Assembly (NCBI RefSeq): GCF_902150045.1
Contig: NZ_CABFVU010000002.1
Span: 248,001-312,000 of the forward strand
DNA length: 64,000 bases
From: Chitinophaga polysaccharea
GTDB taxonomy: Bacteria; Bacteroidota; Bacteroidia; Chitinophagales; Chitinophagaceae
Direction: 5' to 3'
The translations under genes were made by a program, and so were the position numbers. Every line of letters begins with the position of its first letter. Position 1 is the stretch's first letter. The notes below the pieces were generated by a model. It was not told the DNA's origin. It made no database searches and saw only the letters and a list, made by a program, of their open reading frames with translations. Shown piece by piece: positions 52,175 to 61,141 of the stretch.

Positions 52175-52182
52175 ATAGCAAT
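52175..52182 (+). repeat. Target site duplication of the ISL3 element, right copy
   Basis: ATAGCAAT directly after the right inverted repeat, equal to 50732-50739. Confidence 0.9.
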
Positions 52183-52185
52183 GTC

Positions 52186-53058
52186 TTAGATTCCCTGTTC
52201 CTTTACAAAGTTTTTTATCAGCGTCAGTACCTCATCGAAATGAGTATCCAGTATATCGTGCCCACCCTCTAAAACATGGATTTGCGCCCCGGGCAGGTCG
52301 CGCTTATAACAAGGAACTTCCTTCACTGAAAAAAATATATCATATTTTCCCCACATAACAAGCGCCGGTGGCTGGTGCTTACGGAAAAACTCCTGGTAAG
52401 CAGGAAACATTTCCAGGTGAGTTTTGAAATCACAGTTAAGCTCAAACTGCTTTTCAATATTACCTGGTCTCCTCAGAAACTCCCAGTCAAGCATCCAGAA
52501 TTCCGGGCTCACCCTGGATAATACCTCTTCGGGAAGCCCACCGAAGTATTGATTTTTTATACCTTCGGCGCTTAAAAATTTAATAAGCTTCTTCTTTTTT
52601 TCGGCTGTAGGGTTATACCAGTATTCAATATACTCGTCCCATTCCGGCCCCATCCCTTCACGATGTGCATTGCCGCTCTGAACAATTATCCCTGCAATCT
52701 TTTCAGGATGATTTATGCATAATTGAAGCCCGATCGGTGCACCGTAATCATGGAGATAAATAAAGAACTTGTTTAAATTTATTGCTTCGGTTAATTTGTT
52801 TATCAACACCGATATGTTCCCAAATGTATACTCAAAATCATCTGGTACGGGAAATTGACTAAAGCCAAAACCCGGGTAATCCGGAGCAACAAGATGATAC
52901 TGATCGGACATCGCAATCATCAGGTTTTTGAAAACTACCGATGAAGTCGGAAAACCATGTAAAAGCAGCAGGGCGGGGTTCTTTTTATCTCCCGCCTCCC
53001 GGTAGAATAGATCAATTCCATCCACCTTAATGGTCCTGTTATAGATTTGTCTTGACAT
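52186..53058 (-). CDS. Alpha/beta hydrolase, epoxide hydrolase or dehalogenase type
   Basis: A 290-residue enzyme of the alpha/beta hydrolase fold with Asp as the nucleophile. HGFP at residues 34-37 gives the oxyanion loop; the nucleophile is Asp104 in YLHDYGAPIG; the acid is likely in MWGKYDIFF and the His in EGGHDILD. An Asp nucleophile points to haloalkane dehalogenase or epoxide hydrolase chemistry rather than an esterase. No signal peptide. It seems to be a chromosomal gene whose end lies next to the ISL3 insertion. Confidence 0.88.
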   Translation of the reverse strand: MSRQIYNRTIKVDGIDLFYREAGDKKNPALLLLHGFPTSSVVFKNLMIAMSDQYHLVAPDYPGFGFSQFPVPDDFEYTFGNISVLINKLTEAINLNKFFIYLHDYGAPIGLQLCINHPEKIAGIIVQSGNAHREGMGPEWDEYIEYWYNPTAEKKKKLIKFLSAEGIKNQYFGGLPEEVLSRVSPEFWMLDWEFLRRPGNIEKQFELNCDFKTHLEMFPAYQEFFRKHQPPALVMWGKYDIFFSVKEVPCYKRDLPGAQIHVLEGGHDILDTHFDEVLTLIKNFVKEQGI

Positions 53059-53414
53059 ACCAATTGCAGATTTAGTTTGACAAAGCTGCTGCCATCATAA
53101 AAAGAATCCTGATGACAATTGTTTATGTGACAATTATGGGCTCTTTAACGTATTGATCCGTTACTGCATCTTCATAAGCCTGTTCCGTTTCAATACAATC
53201 CTGATGCCATATAGTTATACAATAACAGGATGTGTCAAAAAAAATGAAGGCCCGCTGAGCTTCACTTAAATGGCCGCCGCCCTTCATCTTATTCTCTTCG
53301 CCTCCCTCCCCGAAGTCTTTTCCCCATTTTCCTCCATTTATCATCCCTCCTGCAACAAATTCACAACAACATTTAGTACATTTATCCGACAGCACTACTT
53401 TCCCTGAATCTGAA
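53059..53414. promoter_or_regulatory. Divergent intergenic region of hydrolase and sensor kinase
   Basis: A gap of about 356 bp between two diverging genes. A 90-codon minus-strand frame here (53123-53395) has an odd composition, very rich in Gly, Cys and Glu with no signal or motif, and is not supported. No strong hairpin or promoter pair was fixed. Confidence 0.35.
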
Positions 53415-56400
53415 ATGATTAATGGTCATATAAAGGCGCACGCCCAACGATGGCAAACTGTAGCCAGGTATAGTTTTTACCTGCTGTGGATATTATTATC
53501 CCTTATCACGGCCACCGCCCAGAAAAGGGAAACACCTACCTATAATTTCTCGCATCTCGATATCAACAACGGCCTGGCCAGTAACCACGTATCGGCCATT
53601 TTGCAAGACAGGAAAGGATTTATATGGATCGCCAGTACCGCCCTGCAACGCTATGATGGCGCCAACCTCGTAACGGTGGCCAGTTTCGACAGGGTACCCG
53701 GTTCCATTTATTACGATGATATCTGCCTGTGTGAAGATAAAAAAGGCCGTATCTGGATGGGCACCCCGGATAATATCCGCGTCTACGACCCCGTAACAGA
53801 TAGGGTAAAATCCCTCCTGGTGGCCGGCCGCGATGTACGCCCGGAAGGGCTCCAATGCAGCCAGATCCTGGAAGACCACAACGGCGTTATCTGGGCAACT
53901 ACCCACGACGGGCTCCTGCAATTCAGCGAAAAAGACTTTAACTTCCGGAAAGCAGACGTTATCCCGGAAAAAGACCGCATCCAGATGATGGATGCCATCA
54001 TGGAAGATGAAAGCGGAAACCTGTGGATCAGCGGTAAACACGGTGTATATATACTGGACCGCCAACGGGAAAACTTGTACAGCTCCGCCAATAACCCGCA
54101 ACAACTACCGGTGCTCAACATCGATAACACCTTCAGGAAAATATTTACAGACACTTATCACCAGGTATGGATGGCTGGCCGCCACGGTATCCTGTACAAT
54201 TATGATCCGGCATCCCGGCAACTCACTCACTATACCTTTGAACCGCCCGGTGGAAAGGACAAAGATGAAGATTATGATGCCATCTTCGACCTGGTTACCG
54301 ACAGCGATAAAAACCTCTGGATAGCCACCGAAAAAGGTGGAATACTACGTTTTAACCGCGCTCTGAAAACCTTTGATCTGAACATCATCGCTAACAATAC
54401 CGACGAAAAAGGATTTCACTACAACTACGAAGCCAATTGCTTCCTGAGCGACCGGGAAGGCCACCTCTGGATAGGTACGGACCGGGGCGTGAATATCATC
54501 AGCCTCCATAACAAAACATTCCGCCTCCTCGATAACAGAACCGTTTTTCCCAATACTTCCCAGCACCTGCTCGCAATGGAAGTAACAGGCATCTTCCAGT
54601 CATCCCGTGGCGATGTGTATGTGGGCTACTGGGGAAAAGGCTTCAGCCGCTTAAACAAAAACCTGGAACTGGTCCGGAATTATGTGCACGATAATGGAGA
54701 CCCGGCATATACTCTCCCCGAAGAACGTGGACTGGTATGGACTTTCGCGGAACTGGAAAATGGAGATGTCCTCGTCGGACAGGAAAACGCCTATATCTCC
54801 GTATTTAATCCTACAACCGGGAAATTTATCAAACATCTTACATCTCCGGTTCTCTATGAACAAACAATACTTAACCTGCATCCGCAAAACAATACTACTG
54901 TTTGGATAGGTTTATATAAAAGAGGGCTTGCCAGCTGGAATCCACAGGAAAATACTTTTCAACATTATCATGAAATAGTGGATTCCTTAAAACGTCCCGT
55001 TTCGGTAATGGATATTGTGCCAGATGGAGATTCCCTGCTGTGGCTCGGTTCCAGCAGTGCAGGCCTTATTCAGTTTAACATCCGTTCCCGGCGTATAGTG
55101 CACCGGCAAACCTTTGAATGGAACACAAAGATATACAGCAATATCACCAGTCTGCACCGCTTTAATGACACCACTTTGCTGGCAGGCACCGATCATGGGT
55201 TGTGGATCTACAACACCCGGCGGCATACCTATAAGCCGCTCCTCACCAATACCGAATTGTTTGATCAATGGGTACTGAGTATGGAGGAAGACGGGCCCGG
55301 CAGGATATGGTTCACCACACAATACGGATTTTATCGCTATCACGTGGCCGATAACCGGCTGGAAACCTTTATCCAGGGCGACGATATTATTGATAATACC
55401 CGCAAGGTGAGACGCCGTATTGTGAAGCTGGCAGATGGGAATCTGCTGGTAGGCGCCTCCGATCATATTGTTGCTTTCGATCCGGCCAGCCTGAATGCTG
55501 CACCGCCACCGCCGGATGTAACCATCCTGAACCTGAAAGCGCTCGATAGTATTATCCTGATCCAATCGGCCCTGCGCGACAGTACGCCGGTTACCCTCAG
55601 CCACAAACAGAATTTTATAGGCATCGAATTCAAAAGCCTCCAATACCACGATGAAAGAATCCGCTACTATTACCAGCTGGAAGGAGTAGACGAGAACTGG
55701 GTGCTTACAGATAATATCCTGATGGCAAAATATACCAACCTGCCTCCGGGAAATTATACATTCCGCGTACGGGCTGTAAACACTGCCGGTACCTTTTCAC
55801 AACATATCAGCACACTGAAGATCTTTATTAAACCGGCCTTCTGGCAAACTACCTGGTTCCGGCTGTTGTGCCTGCTGCTGGCGGGCTCGCTGGTATACCT
55901 CTATTACCGCCTCCGTATTGCCGGTATTAAAAAAGAAGCAAAACAACGCGAGGCAATACAACAACAAATTGCCCAGCTGGAAATGAAAGCACTGCGCGCT
56001 CAAATGAACCCGCATTTTATTTTCAATGCGCTGAACTCTATACAAACCTTCATGATGAAAAGCGAAACGGAACAGGCCCTGGCCTACCTGAGCCGCTTTG
56101 CAAAACTGATCCGTAATGTGCTCGATAATTCGCAGCTTAATAACATTACAGTAGCACAGGAAATCGGTGTGTTGGAAAACTATATGGAACTGGAAAAGCT
56201 CCGCTTTACTGATGAATTTGAATACGAGATAATCGTTGATCCTTCCCTCGATGCGCATATGGTAGATGTGCCCACCATGGTGATTCAACCCTTCGTGGAA
56301 AACGCTATCTGGCACGGGTTGCTGCATGATAAAGGAAAAGGGAAAGTAACCATTACCTTTAAAAAAGTAGATGACCGCATCCTGTGCACGATTGAAGATA

Positions 56401-56612
56401 ACGGTATCGGCAGGGAAAAATCAGCGGCTATGAAAAGGGTGAATAAACCCCGTCACCAGTCCCGCGGACTGCAAATTACCCGCGACCGTCTTTCGTTGTA
56501 CAATAGCCGTTTTAATGTAGATGCCAGCTTCGATATTGAAGACCTGGTAGATGAGGAAGGAAAAGCACTGGGAACAAGGGTGAACTTATGGTTCCCGTTT
56601 GTAGAAGAATAG
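53415..56612 (+). CDS. Two-component propeller sensor histidine kinase
   Basis: A 1065-residue periplasmic sensor kinase. A signal segment (about 22-36) precedes two seven-bladed propellers built from reg_prop repeats, each blade with (G/N)xLWIxxxxG patterns (for example DKNLWIATEKGG and GHLWIGTDRGV), then a Y_Y_Y domain (about 720-790: YYYQLEGVDENWV), one membrane helix (about 810-830), and a LytS-type kinase with QMNPHFIFNALNSIQTFM and the ATPase glycine box. There is no receiver or regulator domain and no regulator gene beside it. It differs from hybrid SusC-linked sensors by lacking the AraC part. Confidence 0.92.
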   Translation: MINGHIKAHAQRWQTVARYSFYLLWILLSLITATAQKRETPTYNFSHLDINNGLASNHVSAILQDRKGFIWIASTALQRYDGANLVTVASFDRVPGSIYYDDICLCEDKKGRIWMGTPDNIRVYDPVTDRVKSLLVAGRDVRPEGLQCSQILEDHNGVIWATTHDGLLQFSEKDFNFRKADVIPEKDRIQMMDAIMEDESGNLWISGKHGVYILDRQRENLYSSANNPQQLPVLNIDNTFRKIFTDTYHQVWMAGRHGILYNYDPASRQLTHYTFEPPGGKDKDEDYDAIFDLVTDSDKNLWIATEKGGILRFNRALKTFDLNIIANNTDEKGFHYNYEANCFLSDREGHLWIGTDRGVNIISLHNKTFRLLDNRTVFPNTSQHLLAMEVTGIFQSSRGDVYVGYWGKGFSRLNKNLELVRNYVHDNGDPAYTLPEERGLVWTFAELENGDVLVGQENAYISVFNPTTGKFIKHLTSPVLYEQTILNLHPQNNTTVWIGLYKRGLASWNPQENTFQHYHEIVDSLKRPVSVMDIVPDGDSLLWLGSSSAGLIQFNIRSRRIVHRQTFEWNTKIYSNITSLHRFNDTTLLAGTDHGLWIYNTRRHTYKPLLTNTELFDQWVLSMEEDGPGRIWFTTQYGFYRYHVADNRLETFIQGDDIIDNTRKVRRRIVKLADGNLLVGASDHIVAFDPASLNAAPPPPDVTILNLKALDSIILIQSALRDSTPVTLSHKQNFIGIEFKSLQYHDERIRYYYQLEGVDENWVLTDNILMAKYTNLPPGNYTFRVRAVNTAGTFSQHISTLKIFIKPAFWQTTWFRLLCLLLAGSLVYLYYRLRIAGIKKEAKQREAIQQQIAQLEMKALRAQMNPHFIFNALNSIQTFMMKSETEQALAYLSRFAKLIRNVLDNSQLNNITVAQEIGVLENYMELEKLRFTDEFEYEIIVDPSLDAHMVDVPTMVIQPFVENAIWHGLLHDKGKGKVTITFKKVDDRILCTIEDNGIGREKSAAMKRVNKPRHQSRGLQITRDRLSLYNSRFNVDASFDIEDLVDEEGKALGTRVNLWFPFVEE

Positions 56613-56647
56613 CAAAAGGAAAAACCGCTGCCGGTCTTTCCTTTTGC
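56612..56647. terminator. Bidirectional terminator between kinase and nuclease genes
   Basis: GCAAAAGGAAA (56612-56622) pairs perfectly with TTTCCTTTTGC (56637-56647), with a smaller ACCG/CGGT stem inside. It lies between converging genes and overlaps the last base of the kinase stop. Confidence 0.8.
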
Positions 56648-56658
56648 AGGAGTATTTT

Positions 56659-58062
56659 TTATGCAAGGCCTACTTCATAATGACGGTCCGGGATCTCAAT
56701 ATCCAGGAAACCCTTTTTAAACAGCCATGCTTTAAAGATCTGCTGCACATCGTATTCGCCATGTACCAGGAAAAGTTTTTTCACCCCTTTCGGATTCTGG
56801 CAGGCCAGCCACTGGCTCAGATCTTCATAGTCGCCATGCGCACTCATAGAACGGATCACGCCCACCTCCGCATTTACATGAAAGCGGGTGCCGTAAATAG
56901 ATACCTCTTTCGCGCCGCGCATCAGTTTACCACCCAGCGACTGCGGCTCGCAATAACCAACAATAAGGATGGTATTACGTGCATTGTCGATGTTATTCGC
57001 AATATGATGTTTCACACGTCCTGCTTCGGCCATGCCTGATGCAGAAATGATCACACAGGGCTCCTGGCGGAAGTTCAGTGCTTTGGATTCATCTACTGTT
57101 TTGATATAGCGTAAACCCGGAAAATCGAATGGATCATCATCCTTTTTCAGGATATTGGCTACTTCCCTGTTAAACACTTCGGGATGTGCTTTGGTAACCG
57201 CCGTTGCTTCCGTGGAAAGAGGGCTGTCTACAAATATATCTACCTTTGGCAGCTTGCCCGCCAGCTGCGCATTGTTCAGCGCATACAACAGTTCCTGGGT
57301 ACGCCCCACGCTAAAGGCCGGAATGATCAGTTTCCCTTTTTTGCCCACGCAGGTTTCCCGGATATGCCGCAGCAGCTCATCATCAGCAGGAGCGGCATCG
57401 GCATGCAGGGTACTGCCGTAGGTGGATTCTATCAGGATATAATCTGCCTGAGGGAATACCTGTGGCGATTTCAGGATCGCATCGTTATAACGGCCAATAT
57501 CGCCGCTGAAAGATACCTGCTCCGTTTTGCCGTTCTCGGTGATACGCAGGTGTACGGAAGCTGCGCCTACAATATGTCCTGCATCAGTAAACATCAGTTG
57601 TATATCCGGATCAATATTCGTCCAGGTATTATAACCCATCGGCTTCAAACTGTCAATAGCCAGTTTGGCATCGTCTATAGTATACAATGGCTCTATGAAT
57701 GGCAGTCCTTCTTTGGCCATTTTTTTATTGGTGAATTTCGCATCATCGCGCTGTATTTCAGCGGAATCGAGCAGCAGTATTTCCGCCAGGTCGCGGGTAG
57801 CAGGCGTGCAGAAAATGCTGCCCCTGAAGCCCAGTTTCACCAATCGCGGTATAAGACCGGAATGGTCAATATGCGCGTGGGATAACACCATGTACGTTAC
57901 CTCCTGCGGGTCAAACCCGAACTCCCTGTTAAGGGAATCTGTTTCATGGCCCATGCCCTGGAACATACCGCAATCCAATAAAACCTTTTTGCCATTCTTA
58001 AGTGTGATCAGGTGTTTTGATCCTGTAACAGTGCGCGCAGCGCCATGAAATGCAATTTTCAT
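56659..58062 (-). CDS. Beta-CASP metallo-beta-lactamase RNase
   Basis: A 467-residue beta-CASP nuclease related to the CPSF-73/Ysh1 group. The metal motifs are clear: SHAHIDHSGLIPRL (motif 2), FTDAGHIVGAASVHL (motif 3), SGDIGRY (motif 4), and the C-terminal motifs with SVHGDYEDL-like SAHGDYEDLSQWL and VHGEYD. The beta-CASP region spans about 200-390. It should cut RNA. It is chromosomal and is followed 33 bp on by the DUF4442 gene. Confidence 0.93.
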   Translation of the reverse strand: MKIAFHGAARTVTGSKHLITLKNGKKVLLDCGMFQGMGHETDSLNREFGFDPQEVTYMVLSHAHIDHSGLIPRLVKLGFRGSIFCTPATRDLAEILLLDSAEIQRDDAKFTNKKMAKEGLPFIEPLYTIDDAKLAIDSLKPMGYNTWTNIDPDIQLMFTDAGHIVGAASVHLRITENGKTEQVSFSGDIGRYNDAILKSPQVFPQADYILIESTYGSTLHADAAPADDELLRHIRETCVGKKGKLIIPAFSVGRTQELLYALNNAQLAGKLPKVDIFVDSPLSTEATAVTKAHPEVFNREVANILKKDDDPFDFPGLRYIKTVDESKALNFRQEPCVIISASGMAEAGRVKHHIANNIDNARNTILIVGYCEPQSLGGKLMRGAKEVSIYGTRFHVNAEVGVIRSMSAHGDYEDLSQWLACQNPKGVKKLFLVHGEYDVQQIFKAWLFKKGFLDIEIPDRHYEVGLA

Positions 58063-58095
58063 ATCTGAAATTTAGGGCGAACATAGTTCACCATT

Positions 58096-58605
58096 TTACG
58101 ATTTACATTTAAACGACCAGGTGATGGCAAAGGAGGCAATTAATATGCCGTCTTTATCCCTGCCTTCACTGTGAAGGGTAACAGTTTCTGCGGAATTATC
58201 GTTCAGTGCGCGTTCTATGGCGGCTCTCAGCAGCGGCAGCTCTGCGCAGGTAAAGATAGTGATACCGGTAGCCTTCTTCACAAAGGAAGATTCCATCCCG
58301 GTAACGAGCATGGATACACGACGCGGCGCGCTTCGCACATACATCATGGCGGGCAAACCGGTACTTAGCTCTGCGGCCATGGCCAGGCAGGCAAAGTACG
58401 TGGAACGGAAAGGATTTTGCGACAACCAGCGGAAAGGAACAGTGGTTACACAGGTATTGGTTTCCAGCGATTTTAAACGCACGCCCGCAAGCCACGCTGC
58501 GGGCAGTTTCCAGAACAGGTAGGCCGAAAACTTAAACGGATGCTGTGCAAACTTTTGAAAAGATTGCACAGCATCCGTGTTGAAAGTGGTAATGCCGTTA
58601 TCCAT
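58096..58605 (-). CDS. DUF4442 hotdog-fold protein
   Basis: A 169-residue protein of the DUF4442 family, a thioesterase-like hotdog fold. Typical marks are the N-terminal KFSAYLFWKLPAAWLAGVRL, NPFRSTYFACLAMAAELSTG and the later VKKATGITIFTCAE. No catalytic residue can be assigned with confidence. It is in the same minus-strand group as the thioredoxin gene (7 bp apart), and no further role is apparent. Confidence 0.85.
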   Translation of the reverse strand: MDNGITTFNTDAVQSFQKFAQHPFKFSAYLFWKLPAAWLAGVRLKSLETNTCVTTVPFRWLSQNPFRSTYFACLAMAAELSTGLPAMMYVRSAPRRVSMLVTGMESSFVKKATGITIFTCAELPLLRAAIERALNDNSAETVTLHSEGRDKDGILIASFAITWSFKCKS

Positions 58606-58612
58606 AACGAGT

Positions 58613-59116
58613 TTATTCGTTGATGTAGTGGGAGGGCTGCAACGCAGCGGGTGACCATTGTTTCAGGAACTCCAGCACTTTTTCCCTGTCGTAGGAATCG
58701 GCGGATTCCAGCAAACCGGAATTCTGCGTATGCAGCCGGTTGCCTTTGGCATCCAGTATCACCAGCACCGGGAACCCGAAACGCTGCGGATAACCCAGCT
58801 CCTTCAGGATAGGAAGGTTCTTGTTTTCTTTACTGTAGTTAAGATGATATACTACATAATTGTCGTTCAGTGCTGCTTTCAGCGCTGCATCATCTTCCAC
58901 AAATTGATACAGTCTTTTACACCAGATACACCAGTTGCCGCCTATTTGCAGCAATACATGCTTGTTTTCTTTAGCTGCCTTTTGTTCTGCAGCAGCTATG
59001 TCCGCCTTCGCATCGGCGGAAGGGTTGTAAATATGTTCCAGGTCATGTGTTTGCGCCTGTGTGGCAGGAATCGCAAAGGCCATACTTAATAACAATGTCC
59101 AAACAAACTTCTTCAT
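58613..59116 (-). CDS. Exported thioredoxin-family protein
   Basis: A 167-residue periplasmic thioredoxin-like protein. The Met at 59116 gives a clean signal (MKKFVWTLLLSMAFAIPATQA); a Met three codons earlier is less likely. The active site is WCIWC in IGGNWCIWCKRL, with the cis-Pro region RFGFPVLVILD. The two Cys are separated by two residues as in thioredoxins. The 80 residues after signal show a helix-rich DUF255-like lead-in (AAAEQKAAKENKHVLLQ). Confidence 0.9.
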   Translation of the reverse strand: MKKFVWTLLLSMAFAIPATQAQTHDLEHIYNPSADAKADIAAAEQKAAKENKHVLLQIGGNWCIWCKRLYQFVEDDAALKAALNDNYVVYHLNYSKENKNLPILKELGYPQRFGFPVLVILDAKGNRLHTQNSGLLESADSYDREKVLEFLKQWSPAALQPSHYINE

Positions 59117-59143
59117 AAAAAACAATTGATCAGGATATCTAAT

Positions 59144-61135
59144 TTACACTATATTTTGCACATACCCCTGGATGGCCAGCTGGGCATTGCCGGGATCTTT
59201 CAACTGTAATTGCACAATATCTTTCAGCTGCTGCTGAAGCGCGGGATCATATACCGGCACACATACTTCTATCCTGCGGTGCAGGTTACGGTTCATCCAG
59301 TCGGCCGAGCCCATGTATACTTCTTCCTGGTTATTATTATGGAAGATGAATACCCGCGCATGTTCCAGGTACCGGTCTACGATACGGGTTATGCGGATAT
59401 GCTTACTTTCAGGGATATCTGCCACCAGGCAGTTGATGCTGCGAACAATCAGGTCTATCTGTACCCCCGCCTGGCTGGCTTCATACAGCTTGCTGATCAT
59501 TCCTCTTTCCTGCAGGTTATTTATTTTGATGATGATCCTGCCTGGTTTTCCCTCTTTTACGTTCACAATTTCGCGGTTTATCAGCCCGGCAAAACGCTCT
59601 GTCATATTAAACTGCGCTACCAGCAAATGCCGGAACTGCAAAAACTGGTAACCAACCGGTTGTTCCCTGCTTTGCAGGTAAAGGAACAGCAGTTCCATCT
59701 CCCGGGTAATATCTTTATGACCGGTAAACAGTACATGATCAGTATAAAAACGCGCGGTGCTTTCGTTGAAATTACCTGTGGCAATCAGGCCGCAATAATC
59801 CCATTGGTAGCCGCGGTTACGCTTTACCAGCGCTGTTTTGGCATGTACTTTCATGCCAGGGATACTGTAAATGAGCTTTACACCGGCGTCTTTCATTTTC
59901 TTTGCCCAACGGATATTATTGGCTTCATCAAAACGGGCTTTCAGTTCTACGAACACCGTCACTTTTTTCCCGTTCTTCGCTGCACTGATCAGGGCCTGCG
60001 CTATCTGCGAGCCGGAAGCGATACGGTACAGCGTTACATATATCTCAGCTACATCAGGATCGGCAGCTGCTTCGTTAAAAAAACGGAGGATATAATCGTA
60101 GCGCTGGTAGGGTAAATGCACCAGCAGATCCTGTTGCAGCACCAGGTCCAGTAACCGGTCGGTAGCCGCAATGGCTTTGTTTTCCGCCGGAATAACTTTG
60201 GGATAATCCACCTGCTGCAATCCCGCCGGCGCCGGCAGGTTAGCCAGGTCTTTCAGGTTGTGGTAACGTCCACCCATCACCTGTTCATCTTCCTGCACAT
60301 CAAACTGGATAGCCAGGAAATGCAGCAGCGACCTGGGAATAGTGGCATCGTAAAGGAAACGGGTAGGCACGCCGAGTTCCCGCTTGCGGATCAGTGTTTC
60401 CACCTCTTCCAGGATATCGCCTTTCATTTCGTCCATATCCATTTCCGCGTTGCGGGTAAGCTTCACGCTATGGCAGCTTTCCACGGTATAGCCGGGGAAC
60501 AGGTAGGGGAGATGGGCGCGTATAATATCGTCGAGAAAAGCAATGTAATGAACGCCATCCAGGGACGGCAGCTGTTGGAAACGGGGCAGGGCGGCAGGTA
60601 TATTTACAATTACATATTCCTGTATGCCGGTATTGTGTTCCGGTACCAGTGTTACTGCAAGATATAACTGGTTGTTTTCAAGAAACAGCTTTTCATGTTT
60701 TCCGTTGAGCCATACCGGTTGCAGGTAGGCCAGTATGGTAGTAAGGAAATAATTTTTGGTAAAGGGAAGATGAGCGGCTTGAAGGGGCTGGTTATAATAC
60801 AATTGTACGCCCCGTGCCTGCAGATCCGGTAACACGCTACCGGTAAAGATCTGCCCGTATTCCTGCTGCTGCCGGTTTATTTCCTGCAATACCTGCTGCA
60901 GCGTATCACTGCTGATGGACTCATTTTCGCCGGCGGCCGGATCATTCTCCAGCACTTTGTTGATAGTAAGAATGGCTGGCATTCTTACCCGGAAAAATTC
61001 GTCCAGGTTGGAAGAAAAGATGGAAAGGAATTTAATCCTTTCGTATAGCGGTACCTGTTTGTTAGCCGCCATCAACAACACCCGGTAATTAAAGGATAAC
61101 CAGCTCAGATCGCGGTTATATAAAGGAATACCCAT
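59144..61135 (-). CDS. ppk1: Polyphosphate kinase 1
   Basis: A 663-residue PPK1, which makes polyphosphate from ATP. Order: helical N domain (YNRDLSWLSFNYRVL), head domain, and two catalytic C domains with the catalytic His in GMKVHAKTAL and the second-domain His in RNLHRRIEVCV. The region CGLIATGNFNESTARFYTD is also characteristic. The next gene upstream, HD-PycTM, is 6 bp away, so they form an operon. The length fits Bacteroidota members of the family. Confidence 0.96.
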   Translation of the reverse strand: MGIPLYNRDLSWLSFNYRVLLMAANKQVPLYERIKFLSIFSSNLDEFFRVRMPAILTINKVLENDPAAGENESISSDTLQQVLQEINRQQQEYGQIFTGSVLPDLQARGVQLYYNQPLQAAHLPFTKNYFLTTILAYLQPVWLNGKHEKLFLENNQLYLAVTLVPEHNTGIQEYVIVNIPAALPRFQQLPSLDGVHYIAFLDDIIRAHLPYLFPGYTVESCHSVKLTRNAEMDMDEMKGDILEEVETLIRKRELGVPTRFLYDATIPRSLLHFLAIQFDVQEDEQVMGGRYHNLKDLANLPAPAGLQQVDYPKVIPAENKAIAATDRLLDLVLQQDLLVHLPYQRYDYILRFFNEAAADPDVAEIYVTLYRIASGSQIAQALISAAKNGKKVTVFVELKARFDEANNIRWAKKMKDAGVKLIYSIPGMKVHAKTALVKRNRGYQWDYCGLIATGNFNESTARFYTDHVLFTGHKDITREMELLFLYLQSREQPVGYQFLQFRHLLVAQFNMTERFAGLINREIVNVKEGKPGRIIIKINNLQERGMISKLYEASQAGVQIDLIVRSINCLVADIPESKHIRITRIVDRYLEHARVFIFHNNNQEEVYMGSADWMNRNLHRRIEVCVPVYDPALQQQLKDIVQLQLKDPGNAQLAIQGYVQNIV

Positions 61136-61141
61136 GGATCG

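Noticed and set aside
53123..53395. 90-codon minus-strand frame between hydrolase and sensor kinase
   Set aside because: Odd Gly/Cys/Glu-rich composition, no signal or motif, and it fills a divergent promoter gap.
54987..55649. 220-codon minus-strand frame inside the sensor kinase
   Set aside because: Antisense shadow of the propeller domain; several similar frames occur along the gene.
57184..57885. 233-codon plus-strand frame opposite the beta-CASP nuclease
   Set aside because: Antisense shadow with no start context and improbable composition.
59210..60115. 301-codon frame opposite ppk1
   Set aside because: A shadow of codon bias in ppk1; its composition is rich in His, Tyr, Phe and Gln with no family match.
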